DNA from: an uncultured Coriobacteriales bacterium
GTDB taxonomy: Bacteria > Actinomycetota > Coriobacteriia > Coriobacteriales > QAMH01
DNA length: 64,000 bases
Direction of reading: 5' to 3'
Assembly: GCA_934646835.1 (NCBI GenBank)
Contig: CAKUES010000006.1
Location: forward strand, 1-64,000
Position numbers and translations under genes: made by a program. Positions 54,669 to 63,415 of this stretch are shown here, in pieces; position 1 is the first letter of the stretch; every line of letters starts with the position of its first letter. The notes below the pieces were generated by a model. The model made no database searches. It was not told the origin of the DNA and saw nothing but the letters and a program-made list of their open reading frames with translations.

Positions 54669-55694
54669 ATGATTACAAAGCAAGACAGATTCCTCGACTT
54701 CCTTGCTCAGGAAGACACCCAATTTGTCATTCCCGTTTACCAGCGTCCGTATGCATGGACGCCGCGTCAGTGCCGCGAGCTGTGGAAGGACATCGTTCGC
54801 GCAGGCGAGCAGGGCACGTCGCACTTTATGAGCATGGTGCTTTTCCGCGAGGTCGAGGGTTGCACGGGGTCGTTGCGCAAGGTCGACATCATCGACGGCC
54901 AGCAGCGCATCGCCACGATGACCATCCTGCTCAACGTGCTCAAGGAGCATCTTACCAAGACTGGCAAGACCGTGGCCGGCATGACGGCAGATGACATCGC
55001 TGCCAAGTTCCTCCAGGTTTCAGATGGAGGCAGCGTCGAGGCAAAGATCCAGCTGCTGAGCTTCGACCTCAATACGCTTGACGCGGTCATCAACGGCAGC
55101 GAGCTTCCCGCCAAGCCTTCGCCGCGCGTCATCGACAATTACCGCTTCTTCCAGAAGCAGATGGAGGCCGAGGACTTCGACCTCGAGACCTTCTGGGCGG
55201 GCATCGAGCAGCTGCTCGTCATCGACGCGGAGCTCGGCGCAGATGACAAGGCCCAGGGCATCTTCGAGAGCCTCAACACCAAGGGCATCCCCCTGACCAC
55301 CGCTGACCTCGTGCGCAACTACCTGCTGGTCGGCCTGTCGCGCGAGGAACAGGTCCGCCTCTACAACGAGTACTGGAACCCCATCGAGCTTATGTTTGGC
55401 GAGGACCGTGACTCCATGAAGCTCAACTCGGGCCTGCGCATGTGGCTCGACATTCGCTACCGCAAAAAGCGCCTCCATCGAGCGGAGGACACCTACAACT
55501 CCTTCAAGGAATACACCATGACGGTGTACAAGGGCACTGTCGAGGAGCTGCTCGACGAGCTGCGCAGCTTCTGCTTGATGTGGGCCGAGAACTTCAAGTT
55601 CAACGAGGTGAAGGCATATCGCACCATGGACTGGGCCAAGGACGGCCAGCGCAAGAACCTGCTGCCCGGCTGGGGCCACCAAAGCGGCTTCTAG
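54669..55694 (+). CDS. DUF262 (GmrSD N-terminal-type) protein 1
   Basis: The 341-residue protein has the ParB-like DUF262 motifs: TQFVIPVYQRPYAWTPRQC and VDIIDGQQRIATMTIL, then QGIFESLNTKGIPLTTADLVRNYLL. In GmrSD-type and related restriction proteins DUF262 hydrolyses nucleotides and is followed by a DUF1524 HNH nuclease domain. Here the protein stops soon after the linker region (NLLPGWGHQSGF), and no HNH motif is visible. The ATG at 54669 follows ACGGAGTAA. A paralogue starts 57 nt downstream. Domain call is strong; a defence role is inference. Confidence 0.82.
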   Translation: MITKQDRFLDFLAQEDTQFVIPVYQRPYAWTPRQCRELWKDIVRAGEQGTSHFMSMVLFREVEGCTGSLRKVDIIDGQQRIATMTILLNVLKEHLTKTGKTVAGMTADDIAAKFLQVSDGGSVEAKIQLLSFDLNTLDAVINGSELPAKPSPRVIDNYRFFQKQMEAEDFDLETFWAGIEQLLVIDAELGADDKAQGIFESLNTKGIPLTTADLVRNYLLVGLSREEQVRLYNEYWNPIELMFGEDRDSMKLNSGLRMWLDIRYRKKRLHRAEDTYNSFKEYTMTVYKGTVEELLDELRSFCLMWAENFKFNEVKAYRTMDWAKDGQRKNLLPGWGHQSGF

Positions 55695-55751
55695 CATGCC
55701 GGCGCCTGCGCGCGAAACCTTCCTATCCGCGGTAACTCGAAAGGATCTTCG

Positions 55752-56831
55752 ATGAAGACCGAACAAGCAACCTACCTGGACTTCCTTGGTGCGGCAAACA
55801 CCAAGATGGCCATTCCTGTTTTCCAGCGCATGTATACCTGGAGCCCCTGGCAATGCGAGGAGCTTTGGGAGGACATCATCAATGCCGGTAAGAGTGGCGA
55901 GACGCATTTTATCGGCAGCATTATCTACACTTCCGAGGCGCTTGATGGCACAAACGGTGCAAACGAGCTGCGCAGCATCGTCGACGGCCAGCAGCGCACC
56001 ACGACGGTGACCTTGCTGTTTATCGCCTTGCGCGACTGGCTGCGCGAGCACGGCGAGACCTGTGGCCTGACGGCTCAGGCGATCGAGGAGCGCTACCTCT
56101 ACAACGCGACCCCTGACGGCGGCCGTGCGATGAAGTTCACCGCTGCCCCTGCCGACCACGAGACCCTCGTCTACATCCTCGAGGGTGGCGAGAAGCCGGA
56201 GCGCTACCGCTTCTCCAACCGCATGGACCGTAACTATCGCTTCTTTGCCGAGCAGATGGCGGCCGAGGACTTCGAGCTCGAGGTCATGCTCGCCGGCCTG
56301 CGCCAGCTCTTTGCGATCATCGTCGAGCTTGGTGGCGACGACAACCCGCAGCTGATCTTCGAGGGCATCAACTCCAAGGGCATGGCGCTCAACACGGGCG
56401 ACCTGCTGCGCAACAAACTCTTCTATGGCAACGACCAGTCCGAGCAGGAGCGCCTGCTGGTCACGTACTGGGAGCCGATCGAGGCGCTCTTCGAGGAGGA
56501 CGAGGACGAGAGCCTCTTCAACGCCTGCCTGCGCATGTGGTTGGTGGGCAAGGACGCCTCGCTCGAGAAGTACACGCCCTACGAGCTCTACAGCGGCTTT
56601 CGCAAGTACCTCAACGAATCCTACGAGGGCTCGACAGAGGATCTGATGAGGGAGCTGCTCGAGCACTGCGAGAACTTCCGCCGCCTGATCAAGAGCCCCA
56701 TGACCAAGAAGCACATCGACTGGGCGACCGGTGAGACAGGCTTTGGCAAGGGCTATGGCGTCACCGTGGGCATCGCCACGCGCTCGATGTATCACGCCGC
56801 AACCGGCATGCCGACCAAGATGTTTCCCTAG
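55752..56831 (+). CDS. DUF262 (GmrSD N-terminal-type) protein 2
   Basis: The 359-residue paralogue of the preceding gene shows MAIPVFQRMYTWSPWQCEELWEDI, LRSIVDGQQRTTTVTLLFIALRDWL and PQLIFEGINSKGMALNTGDLLRNKL. It shares the layout with its neighbour along the whole length but differs in sequence, so the duplication is old. It too lacks the DUF1524/HNH half and ends ATRSMYHAATGMPTKMF. The AACTCGAAAGGATCTTCG before the ATG contains a ribosome binding site. The pair is flanked on both sides by long perfect inverted repeats. Confidence 0.82.
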   Translation: MKTEQATYLDFLGAANTKMAIPVFQRMYTWSPWQCEELWEDIINAGKSGETHFIGSIIYTSEALDGTNGANELRSIVDGQQRTTTVTLLFIALRDWLREHGETCGLTAQAIEERYLYNATPDGGRAMKFTAAPADHETLVYILEGGEKPERYRFSNRMDRNYRFFAEQMAAEDFELEVMLAGLRQLFAIIVELGGDDNPQLIFEGINSKGMALNTGDLLRNKLFYGNDQSEQERLLVTYWEPIEALFEEDEDESLFNACLRMWLVGKDASLEKYTPYELYSGFRKYLNESYEGSTEDLMRELLEHCENFRRLIKSPMTKKHIDWATGETGFGKGYGVTVGIATRSMYHAATGMPTKMFP

Positions 56832-56844
56832 GCGCTGAGTTTGC

Positions 56845-56881
56845 GAGGGGGCGGGGCCTTGGGGTCTCGTCCCCCTTTTTT
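56845..56881 (+). terminator. Terminator after the DUF262 pair
   Basis: G-rich arm AGGGGGCGGGG against CGTCCCCCT with a loop of about 12 nt, then TTTTTT. Confidence 0.65.
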
Positions 56882-56913
56882 GCGGTTGCAGCGGCAGGAG
56901 GATGGGTTCAGGG

Positions 56914-57017
56914 GTGACACACTTTGTGCCAGTGACAATGTGTGTCACGCCATAGAGCCGCAGGTGTCCCCATGCCTTCTGCGTGACACACATTGTCACT
57001 GGCACAAAGTGTGTCAC
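56914..57017. repeat. 37-bp perfect inverted repeat (REPIN-like) after the DUF262 pair
   Basis: GTGACACACTTTGTGCCAGT and 17 more bases at 56914-56950 recur exactly in reverse complement at 56981-57017, loop 30 nt. Each arm is itself a near palindrome (GTGACACAC...GTGTGTCAC). A single unit of the same family lies at 59809-59841. Confidence 0.82.
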
Positions 57018-57228
57018 GCGGAGCTGCAGTCGAAGAATCTGAACGTTTGAGACCAGACGCTCAACTGATGTCATTTGTTGCCACGGCCAACCGCGATCCT
57101 TCTCTCGATTTGCCCCACGTTTTTGGCGTTTTGTGTACCCTATTGCGCCCTGCTCGCCGAAACGCGACCTGCGGCATGCGTCCCAAGCGGTACCATATCC
57201 TCCATCTGAGCTTTGAGGAGAGAATTCT

Positions 57229-59184
57229 ATGACCCAGAAACTGCTGATGGGAAACGAGGCCTTCGCCCATGCCGCGCTCGAGGCGGGCGTCAACGTTGTG
57301 GCTGGTTATCCCGGTACACCATCGTCCGAAGTAATCGAGACCGTCGCGCGACTGCGCCGCGCTGGCAAGGCGCATGATGTCCACGTCGAGTGGTCCACCA
57401 ACGAGAAAGCCGCGCTCGAGATGCTGGCGGGTGCCGCGTACTGCGGTGCGCGCACGCTGTTCACCTGCAAGCAGGTGGGTCTCAACGTCGCAAGCGACCC
57501 CTTGATGAGCCTCAACTACGTGGGCGTCAAGGGCGGCATGGTCCTCTTCGTGGCAGACGACCCGGGCCCCATCTCCTCGCAGACCGAGCAAGACACCCGC
57601 CGCTTTGGCTCCTTTGCCAAAGTCCCCGTCTTCGATCCCTCTACCCCTGACGAGGGCTTTGCGATGATGAAGCAGGCCTACGAGCTCTCTGAGAAGTACT
57701 CCTGCCCCGTCATCGTGCGCCCGACGACGCGCATCGACCATGCGAGCACCTACTTTGACGTGCAGGAGGAGACCTGCGGTCGTCCTCTGCCCGAGGAGGG
57801 CTTCGTAAAAGACCCCAAGTGGATCATCTTCCCACGCCGCGCCTTCGAGGCCCACGGGGAGATCAACGCCCGCATCGCGGCGATGGCGGAGAACTTCTCT
57901 GATGACGCCGCCTACGTGCGCTTCAACCCCATCATGCAGGCGGGCGAGGGCAAGCCGAGCATCGGCATCATGGCTGGTGGCGTAAGTGCTGCCTACACCC
58001 GCGAGGCGCTTCGTCAGCTGCAGGAGCTGGCCGATGCTGCTGGTGTCGAGCTGCCTGCTGTCCGCGTGATGCAGGTGGGCACGCCGTATCCCTTCCCCGC
58101 AAAGCGTGCCCTCGAGTTCACCGACGGCCTCGATGCTGTCCTCGCGCTCGAAGAGCTCGACCATGTGCTCGAAGACGAGCTGCTCAAGCTCGCAGGACGC
58201 GAGCACCTTGCGCTCGAGGTGGCGGGCAAGCTCACGGGCGATGCTCGCGACCGCGGCGAGAACGACACGGACGATGTCATGCGCCGCATCTGCGCCTTTG
58301 CCGACGCGCGCTTTGGCACGCAGCTTGTTGAGCTGCTCCCCGCGGCCGCACCTTACGCATACCCCGATGACGCCCAGGCCCTGCCCGTGCGTCCCCCCGT
58401 GCTGTGCGCCGGTTGTCCGCATCGCGGCAGCTTCTACGCCATCAAGCGTGCGCTCGGTAGGCGCGAGGGCGCCTACTGCGGCGACATCGGCTGCTATACG
58501 CTCGGCAATGCCGCGCCGCTGTCTACGACCGACACCTGCCTGTGCATGGGCGCGGGCATCACGGTTGCGCAGGGTTTCTCCGTGGTCGAGCCTGGCAAGA
58601 AGCAGATTGCCTTCGTCGGTGACAGCACCTTCTTCGCCAGCGGGCTCACGGGTTGCGCAAACGCCGTCTACAACCAGCATGATGTGACGATCTGCGTGCT
58701 CGACAACGCGACGACCGCTATGACGGGTAAGCAGCCGCATCCCGGCACGGGCGTCACGTTGATGGGAGCGCAAAGCGAGCCGATCAAGATCGACGCCGTG
58801 CTCAAGGCGTTGGGCTTTACCTGCATCGTCTATGCCGATCCCCTGGACCACGCCGCGGCCGTCGCTGCTGCCAAAGAGGCTATCGACTTCGAGGGTCCGA
58901 GCGCGATCATCTTCAGGAGTCCTTGCGTGCAGCTCATCAAGCCGGCACCTGCTCTGGCGGTCGACACTGAAGCATGCACGGGCTGCAAACTCTGCATCAA
59001 GTCCATCGGCTGTCCCGGCGTTGGTTTCGATCCGGCGAAAACCGGTCCTTTGAGCAAGGAGCGCGGTCAGGCCTTCATTGATCCGAGCCAGTGCAACGGC
59101 TGCGGTCTATGCGCCCAGCTGTGCCCGAGCAAGGCAATTGTTATTCCGGTAGCTGACAAGGGAGAGGGGGCTTGCCGTGCTTAA
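57229..59184 (+). CDS. iorA: Indolepyruvate:ferredoxin oxidoreductase, alpha subunit
   Basis: The 651-residue subunit of an oxygen-sensitive, thiamine-diphosphate enzyme oxidises aryl pyruvates (from Trp, Phe, Tyr) with CoA to aryl-acetyl-CoA and reduced ferredoxin. Marks: GNEAFAHAALEAGVNVVAGYPGTPSSEV, CPHRGSFYAIKRAL, the TPP motif GDIGCYTLG...DSTFFASGLTGCANAVYNQHDVTICVLDN, and two C-terminal 4Fe-4S motifs (CTGCKLCIKSIGCP and CNGCGLCAQLCP). ATG 57229 follows TGAGGAGAG. The beta subunit gene overlaps its end by 8 nt. Confidence 0.95.
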   Translation: MTQKLLMGNEAFAHAALEAGVNVVAGYPGTPSSEVIETVARLRRAGKAHDVHVEWSTNEKAALEMLAGAAYCGARTLFTCKQVGLNVASDPLMSLNYVGVKGGMVLFVADDPGPISSQTEQDTRRFGSFAKVPVFDPSTPDEGFAMMKQAYELSEKYSCPVIVRPTTRIDHASTYFDVQEETCGRPLPEEGFVKDPKWIIFPRRAFEAHGEINARIAAMAENFSDDAAYVRFNPIMQAGEGKPSIGIMAGGVSAAYTREALRQLQELADAAGVELPAVRVMQVGTPYPFPAKRALEFTDGLDAVLALEELDHVLEDELLKLAGREHLALEVAGKLTGDARDRGENDTDDVMRRICAFADARFGTQLVELLPAAAPYAYPDDAQALPVRPPVLCAGCPHRGSFYAIKRALGRREGAYCGDIGCYTLGNAAPLSTTDTCLCMGAGITVAQGFSVVEPGKKQIAFVGDSTFFASGLTGCANAVYNQHDVTICVLDNATTAMTGKQPHPGTGVTLMGAQSEPIKIDAVLKALGFTCIVYADPLDHAAAVAAAKEAIDFEGPSAIIFRSPCVQLIKPAPALAVDTEACTGCKLCIKSIGCPGVGFDPAKTGPLSKERGQAFIDPSQCNGCGLCAQLCPSKAIVIPVADKGEGACRA

Positions 59185-59782
59185 CGTCCTCATCACCGGC
59201 ATCGGCGGCCAGGGTACGGTTCTGGCTGCAAAGCTTCTCGCTCAGGCTGCGCAGACGCGTGGTTGGCAGGTCCGCACGGCAGAGACCATCGGCATGGCCC
59301 AGCGAGGTGGTTCCGTCGTGAGCCATGTGCGCATGGATAACGGCGGCGAAGAGGTTGCCGCCCCGCTGCTCAACAGCGCAACGGCGGATATGATCATCGC
59401 CTTCGAGCCGGGCGAGGCGGCGCGTTGTCTGCCGTATTTGGCAAGCGGTGGCACGCTCGTCACCGCCAAGAGTGCGGTCCAGCCGATTACTGCCGCGTTG
59501 AGCGGCAGCGGCTACAGCAGTGCCGGCGCCATCGAAGGGCTGCATGCCGCGCTCGACGGCACGGACGCCAAGCTGTGCGTTGTCGACGACGCCGCCTTGG
59601 TGGCGGCAAGCGGGCTGCGCAAAGCCCGCAACGTGATGCTGCTCGCCTGCGCGCTCAGCACCGGCGCCGTCCCCATCACAGTCGACGACCTGCGCGATGC
59701 CATCCGCGTTTGCGTCAAGCCGAGCTTTGTTGACATGAACCTCGCCGCTGTCGATGCCGCCCTCGAGGTGCTGCAGGGGTAG
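59177..59782 (+). CDS. iorB: Indolepyruvate:ferredoxin oxidoreductase, beta subunit
   Basis: The 201-residue subunit is of the gamma-type pyruvate-oxidoreductase family: LNVLITGIGGQGTVLAAKLLAQAA, ETIGMAQRGGSVVSHVRM and a DMIIAFEPGEAARCLPYL segment. GTG start, overlapping iorA, so the two are translationally coupled and made in equal amounts. Confidence 0.93.
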   Translation: MLNVLITGIGGQGTVLAAKLLAQAAQTRGWQVRTAETIGMAQRGGSVVSHVRMDNGGEEVAAPLLNSATADMIIAFEPGEAARCLPYLASGGTLVTAKSAVQPITAALSGSGYSSAGAIEGLHAALDGTDAKLCVVDDAALVAASGLRKARNVMLLACALSTGAVPITVDDLRDAIRVCVKPSFVDMNLAAVDAALEVLQG

Positions 59783-59808
59783 GGACGTGCTACCGGTTTG
59801 AGCTTGGT

Positions 59809-59841
59809 TGACACACAATGTGCCAGTGACAAAGTGTGTCA
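59809..59841. repeat. Single REP-like unit of the family seen at 56914
   Basis: TGACACACAATGTGCCAGTG...AAGTGTGTCA has the same near-palindromic ends and centre (GTGCCAGTGACA) as the arms at 56914-57017 but is not doubled. It lies just after iorB. Confidence 0.65.
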
Positions 59842-59899
59842 TCCTGAGCGCAGTGCGTCGCGCTGGCTGCAACTGCGTAAATTCCGCTCGGGTCGAGTC

Positions 59900-59927
59900 T
59901 TGCGCCTTTCGCGAAAACCGCTAGAAT
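59900..59927 (+). promoter_or_regulatory. Promoter of tRNA-Trp
   Basis: TTGCGC (59900-59905) and TAGAAT (59922-59927) with 16-nt spacing, 22 nt before the tRNA. Confidence 0.6.
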
Positions 59928-59949
59928 ACTGCCTTGCGCACTTCAATAC

Positions 59950-60025
59950 ACGCCAGTAGCTCCAATGGTAGAGCGTCGGTCTCCAAAACCGAATGTTGTG
60001 GGTTCGAGTCCTACCTGGCGTGCCA
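59950..60025 (+). tRNA. tRNA-Trp (CCA)
   Basis: 76 nt: acceptor ACGCCAG / CTGGCGT, D-arm AGCTCCAATGGTAGAGC, anticodon loop CTCCAAA with CCA, T-arm GTGGGTTCGAGTCCTAC and encoded CCA. Confidence 0.95.
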
Positions 60026-60033
60026 GTAAACTC

Positions 60034-60061
60034 AAAGGCCTCCATCGTGGGGGCCTTTTTT
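60034..60061 (+). terminator. Terminator of tRNA-Trp
   Basis: AAAGGCCTCC-ATCGT-GGGGGCCTTTTT: strong stem with T-tract. Confidence 0.85.
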
Positions 60062-60244
60062 CGTGCTCGTCAGTCAACAAATCAGTCTGGCTGAAGTGTT
60101 GACTGGCCCGCTGGCCGTGTTTTGTCCACGTCTTTGCGTGGCTGACGGCCACATTCCCCTCCTGCAAGCGCCTATATCGGCGTACAATCCTTTCAAGCGC
60201 TGCTAAACGTCGGCAGCAAGGAGAAAAACATAGGAGGATGCGTC

Positions 60245-61483
60245 ATGAAGATGACAGACGAGCAGTTTGCGATCATCAAGCGACAGCTCAAGAAACTGAC
60301 AGAGATCCCCGGTGGCTTCTACGAGAAGAAGTTCGCAGGCATCGACATCGATGCGATCAAGACCCAAGAGGATTTCGAGAAACTTCCCTTCACTGACAAA
60401 GCAGATCTTCGCGAGGCCTACCCGATGGGTCTGTGCGCCGTCCCGCAAAGCGAGATCGTCCGCGTCCACTCTTCCTCCGGTACCACCGGTACCCCCGTTG
60501 TCATTCCCTACACCAAAAAAGATATCGAGGACTGGGCCATCCAGTTCGCGCGCTGCTATGAGTACGCAGGCATTACGCGCGACGATGTTATCCAGATTAC
60601 CCCTGGCTACGGCCTGTGGACTGCCGGCATCGGCTTCCAGGCCGGTTGCGAGCGCCTGGGCGCTATGGCAATCCCCATGGGCCCCGGCAACACCGACAAG
60701 CAGCTTCAGATGATGGAGGACTTTGGCACGACGGTCTTTTGCGCCACCAGCTCCTACGCGCTGCTTCTGGCAGAGGAGATCGAGAAGCGCGGCATCCGCG
60801 ACAAGCTCAAGCTCAAGAAGGGTGTCATCGGCTCCGAGCGCTGGGGCGAGAAGATGCGCGCCCGCATCGCCAGCGAGCTCGGCGTCGAGCTCTTCGACAT
60901 CTACGGCTTGACGGAGGTCTACGGCCCTGGCATCGGCATCAACTGCAAAGCCAACGGAGCCATGCACATCTGGTCTGACTACCTTTACCTAGAGATTATC
61001 GACCCTGAGACCGGCGAGGTCGTCCCCGACGGCGAGCCAGGCGAGATCGTCCTCACCACGCTCCAGAAGGAGGGTGCGCCGCTCATCCGCTTCCGCACGC
61101 ACGATTTGTCCCGCATCGTCCCCGGCCCCTGCGAGTGCGGCAGCCCCCATCCCCGCATCGACATCATCACCGGCCGCACGGACGACATGGTCAAGGTGCG
61201 CGGCGTGAATATGTTCCCCGCACAGATCGAGGAGGTCATCGCCTTTGCCGACGGCGCCTCGAGCGAGTACCAGGTGATGATCGACCACGTCAACGGCCGC
61301 GACCACATGACGCTGTTCTTCGAGACCGACCGCCCCAAGAGCGAGTGGCCCAAGATCGAGGAGAACCTCGCCGCCATCTTCAAGGGCAAGATCGGCATGA
61401 CCCCGCACGCCAAGGCCGTCGCCATGGGCGAGCTGCCGCGCAGCCTCAAGAAGACCCGCCGCATCTTCGACAACCGCTACTAA
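60245..61483 (+). CDS. paaK: Phenylacetate-CoA ligase (aryl-acetyl-CoA synthetase)
   Basis: The 412-residue adenylate-forming enzyme interconverts aryl acetate, ATP and CoA with aryl-acetyl-CoA, AMP and pyrophosphate. Marks: VHSSSGTTGTPVVIPYT (ATP loop), FDIYGLTEVYGPGIGINC, LIRFRTHDLSRIVPGPCECGSPHPRIDIITGRTDDMVKVRGVNMFP, and a C-terminal lysine in SLKKTRRI. The PaaK type is commonly found with indolepyruvate oxidoreductase genes in gut anaerobes and archaea; the pair converts aromatic keto acids to free aryl acetates. ATG 60245 with AGGAGG 6 nt upstream. Confidence 0.94.
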   Translation: MKMTDEQFAIIKRQLKKLTEIPGGFYEKKFAGIDIDAIKTQEDFEKLPFTDKADLREAYPMGLCAVPQSEIVRVHSSSGTTGTPVVIPYTKKDIEDWAIQFARCYEYAGITRDDVIQITPGYGLWTAGIGFQAGCERLGAMAIPMGPGNTDKQLQMMEDFGTTVFCATSSYALLLAEEIEKRGIRDKLKLKKGVIGSERWGEKMRARIASELGVELFDIYGLTEVYGPGIGINCKANGAMHIWSDYLYLEIIDPETGEVVPDGEPGEIVLTTLQKEGAPLIRFRTHDLSRIVPGPCECGSPHPRIDIITGRTDDMVKVRGVNMFPAQIEEVIAFADGASSEYQVMIDHVNGRDHMTLFFETDRPKSEWPKIEENLAAIFKGKIGMTPHAKAVAMGELPRSLKKTRRIFDNRY

Positions 61484-61509
61484 GCTCGTCGAGTTTTCGC
61501 GTTAACGCG

Positions 61510-61548
61510 AAAGGACCCGCAAGTCGCATCGACTTGCGGGTCCTTTTT
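61510..61548. terminator. Bidirectional terminator between paaK and trpB2
   Basis: Perfect 17-bp arms AAAGGACCCGCAAGTCG / CGACTTGCGGGTCCTTT with a short CAT loop, T-tract on the plus strand; lies between converging genes. Confidence 0.85.
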
Positions 61549-61620
61549 GTTGCTCGGGGGCCGCGGGCGTTGTGGGTGCCGCAGGCACTATTTGTGCCGC
61601 GCCTCTCGTCGCTGTCAGCC

Positions 61621-63042
61621 TTACTCCAAAGGCAGGCCGCCTGCTGCTTGGATGCCTTCGACGGCAGGGATGGTTGCAAAGCCCGCCTCGAGCTCCTCGT
61701 CGGTGGGGATGTGGTCTTCCATCTGGCCGTTGATGAAGGCGTCGTAGGCCTTCATGTCAAAGTAGCCGGTGCCCGTGAGGCCAAAGAGGATGGTCTTGGC
61801 CTCGCCAGTCTCCTTGCACTTGAGGGCCTCGTCGATGGCGACCTTGATGGCATGCGAGCTCTCCGGTGCGGGCAGGATGGTCTCGAGCTTAGCAAACTGT
61901 ACGCCGGCCTCGAAGACCTCGGTCTGCTTGACGCTCACGGCGCGTGCGTAGCCATCATGGACGAGCTTGGAGACGATGGGGCTCATGCCGTGGTAGCGCA
62001 GACCGCCTGCGTGGTCGGCAGAGGGGATGAAGCCGTTGCCGAGTGTGTACATCTTGCACAGCGGACAGGTCTGGCCCGTGTCGGCAAAGTCATAGGCGTA
62101 GCGGCCGCGCGTCATGGACGGGCAGCTTGCCGGCTCGACGCAGATGAAGTCCGTGTCGGGGCGCGTGCCGTCGAGCTTGTCCTTCATGAAGGCGCTCATC
62201 AGGCCGCCCACGTTGCTGCCGCCACCTGCGCAGCCGATGATGACGTCGGGGTATTCGCCGAGTTCCTCGAGCGCGGTCTTGGACTCGAGTCCGATGATGG
62301 ACTGGTGGAGCACGACTTGGTTGAGCACGCTGCCGAGCTGGTAGCGCCCGCGGTTGTCGGGCACATGGAGGGCTTTCTCGACTGCCTCGGAGATCGCAGT
62401 GCCGAGCGAACCGGTGGAATCAGGGTTGTCGGCGAGCATCTTGCGGCCGATCTCCGTCGTATCAGAGGGAGACGGGGTCACGTTGGCCCCAAAGGTCTGC
62501 ATGATGTTGCGTCGGAAGGGCTTTTGCTCGTAGGAGCACTTGACCATGAAGACCTCGCAGTCCAGTCCGTAGTGGGCGGCTGCCTCGGAAAGCGCGGTGC
62601 CCCACTGGCCGGCGCCGGTCTCCGTGGTGATCGTGCTCAGGCCCTGCTGGGCACCGTAGTAAGCCTGCGCCAGCGCGGAGTTGAGCTTATGCGAGCCGGA
62701 GGTGTTGTTGCCCTCGAACTTGTAGAAGATCTTGGCGGGCGTGCCGAGCGCGCGTTCGAGGTTGTAGGCGCGGCACAGCGGGGAGGGTCGGTAGACCTTG
62801 TACATCTCGCGCACGCCCTCTGGGATGTCGATGTAGCGCGTGTCATCGTCGAGCTCTTGTCGTACAAGCTCGTCGCAGAAGACGGCCCTGATGTCGTCGA
62901 ACTCGGCGATTTTGCCGTTGGGCAGGCGCATGGGCTCGGGCTTTTGTGGCATGTCGGCGCGGACGTTGTAGAACTGGGTGGGGATCTGGTCCTCGCTCAG
63001 ATAGAGGCGGTAGGGTTCGGTCTGCTTGTTCTCGTTGCTCAT
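61621..63042 (-). CDS. trpB: Tryptophan synthase beta-like protein (TrpB2 type)
   Basis: The 473-residue PLP enzyme has the long N-terminal extension of the TrpB2 group (YRLYLSEDQIPTQFYNVRADMPQKPEP), PSPLCRAYNLERAL, the PLP lysine in EGNNTSGSHKLNSALAQ, ETGAGQWGTALS, and the PLP phosphate loop IGCAGGGSNVGG. TrpB2 makes tryptophan from indole and serine and usually works without TrpA. No other trp gene is next to it, so it may scavenge indole. ATG 63042 with GAAAGGA upstream. A T-box leader precedes it, which means that uncharged tRNA (Trp by specifier) turns expression on. Confidence 0.93.
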   Translation of the reverse strand: MSNENKQTEPYRLYLSEDQIPTQFYNVRADMPQKPEPMRLPNGKIAEFDDIRAVFCDELVRQELDDDTRYIDIPEGVREMYKVYRPSPLCRAYNLERALGTPAKIFYKFEGNNTSGSHKLNSALAQAYYGAQQGLSTITTETGAGQWGTALSEAAAHYGLDCEVFMVKCSYEQKPFRRNIMQTFGANVTPSPSDTTEIGRKMLADNPDSTGSLGTAISEAVEKALHVPDNRGRYQLGSVLNQVVLHQSIIGLESKTALEELGEYPDVIIGCAGGGSNVGGLMSAFMKDKLDGTRPDTDFICVEPASCPSMTRGRYAYDFADTGQTCPLCKMYTLGNGFIPSADHAGGLRYHGMSPIVSKLVHDGYARAVSVKQTEVFEAGVQFAKLETILPAPESSHAIKVAIDEALKCKETGEAKTILFGLTGTGYFDMKAYDAFINGQMEDHIPTDEELEAGFATIPAVEGIQAAGGLPLE

Positions 63043-63163
63043 GGTCTTCGTCCTTTCGGCTGGTGCGGATGCGCTTTGGGCGCACCCATTGGCTTGTCGG
63101 TGAGCTGGGACCTGGCCGTGGTCTTGGCTCGCGATGGTTTGCAGCCTGTGCCTGGAGACGAAC

Positions 63164-63415
63164 AAAGCCCGCCCTCAAACAGCAAACATGCTCTTCAAGG
63201 ACGGGCTTTCAATAAACGAAAACTCGCGGTGCCACCTTGATTCACCTCTCTAGGGGAGGTGCTCTTTTCGGGTGCCATCACACCCTTGGACGCTTACGCG
63301 GTCCTTGCGTCGCAGCTTTCACTGCGCCCTCAGCGGCCCATTATGGCGACCTGCTACTGCTCGGATCTCAGCTGCCCGAACTCTCTGTATGCGCGTCAGT
63401 CGCTTTTACCCCCGC
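63164..63415 (-). promoter_or_regulatory. T-box riboswitch (tryptophan specifier) controlling trpB2
   Basis: On the minus strand the antiterminator box AAGGTGGCACCGCGAG (core TGGCACCGCG, complement of 63225-63234) is followed by a terminator hairpin AAAGCCCGTCC / AGGGCGGGCTTT (63164-63209). Upstream a stem I can be drawn: GGCGG (63415-63411) pairs with CCGCT (63336-63332), GCGAC with GTCGC above it; the 3' side of the lower internal loop reads ATAATGGG, with TGG at 63340-63338 as the likely specifier, and AGAGAG lies higher in the stem. The box is a direct match; the stem I pairing and the specifier are my folding by hand. Confidence 0.85.

Noticed and set aside
61135..63240. A 701-residue plus-strand frame running from paaK through trpB2
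   Set aside because: It crosses the end of paaK and the terminator and is antisense to trpB2, which has intact PLP motifs.
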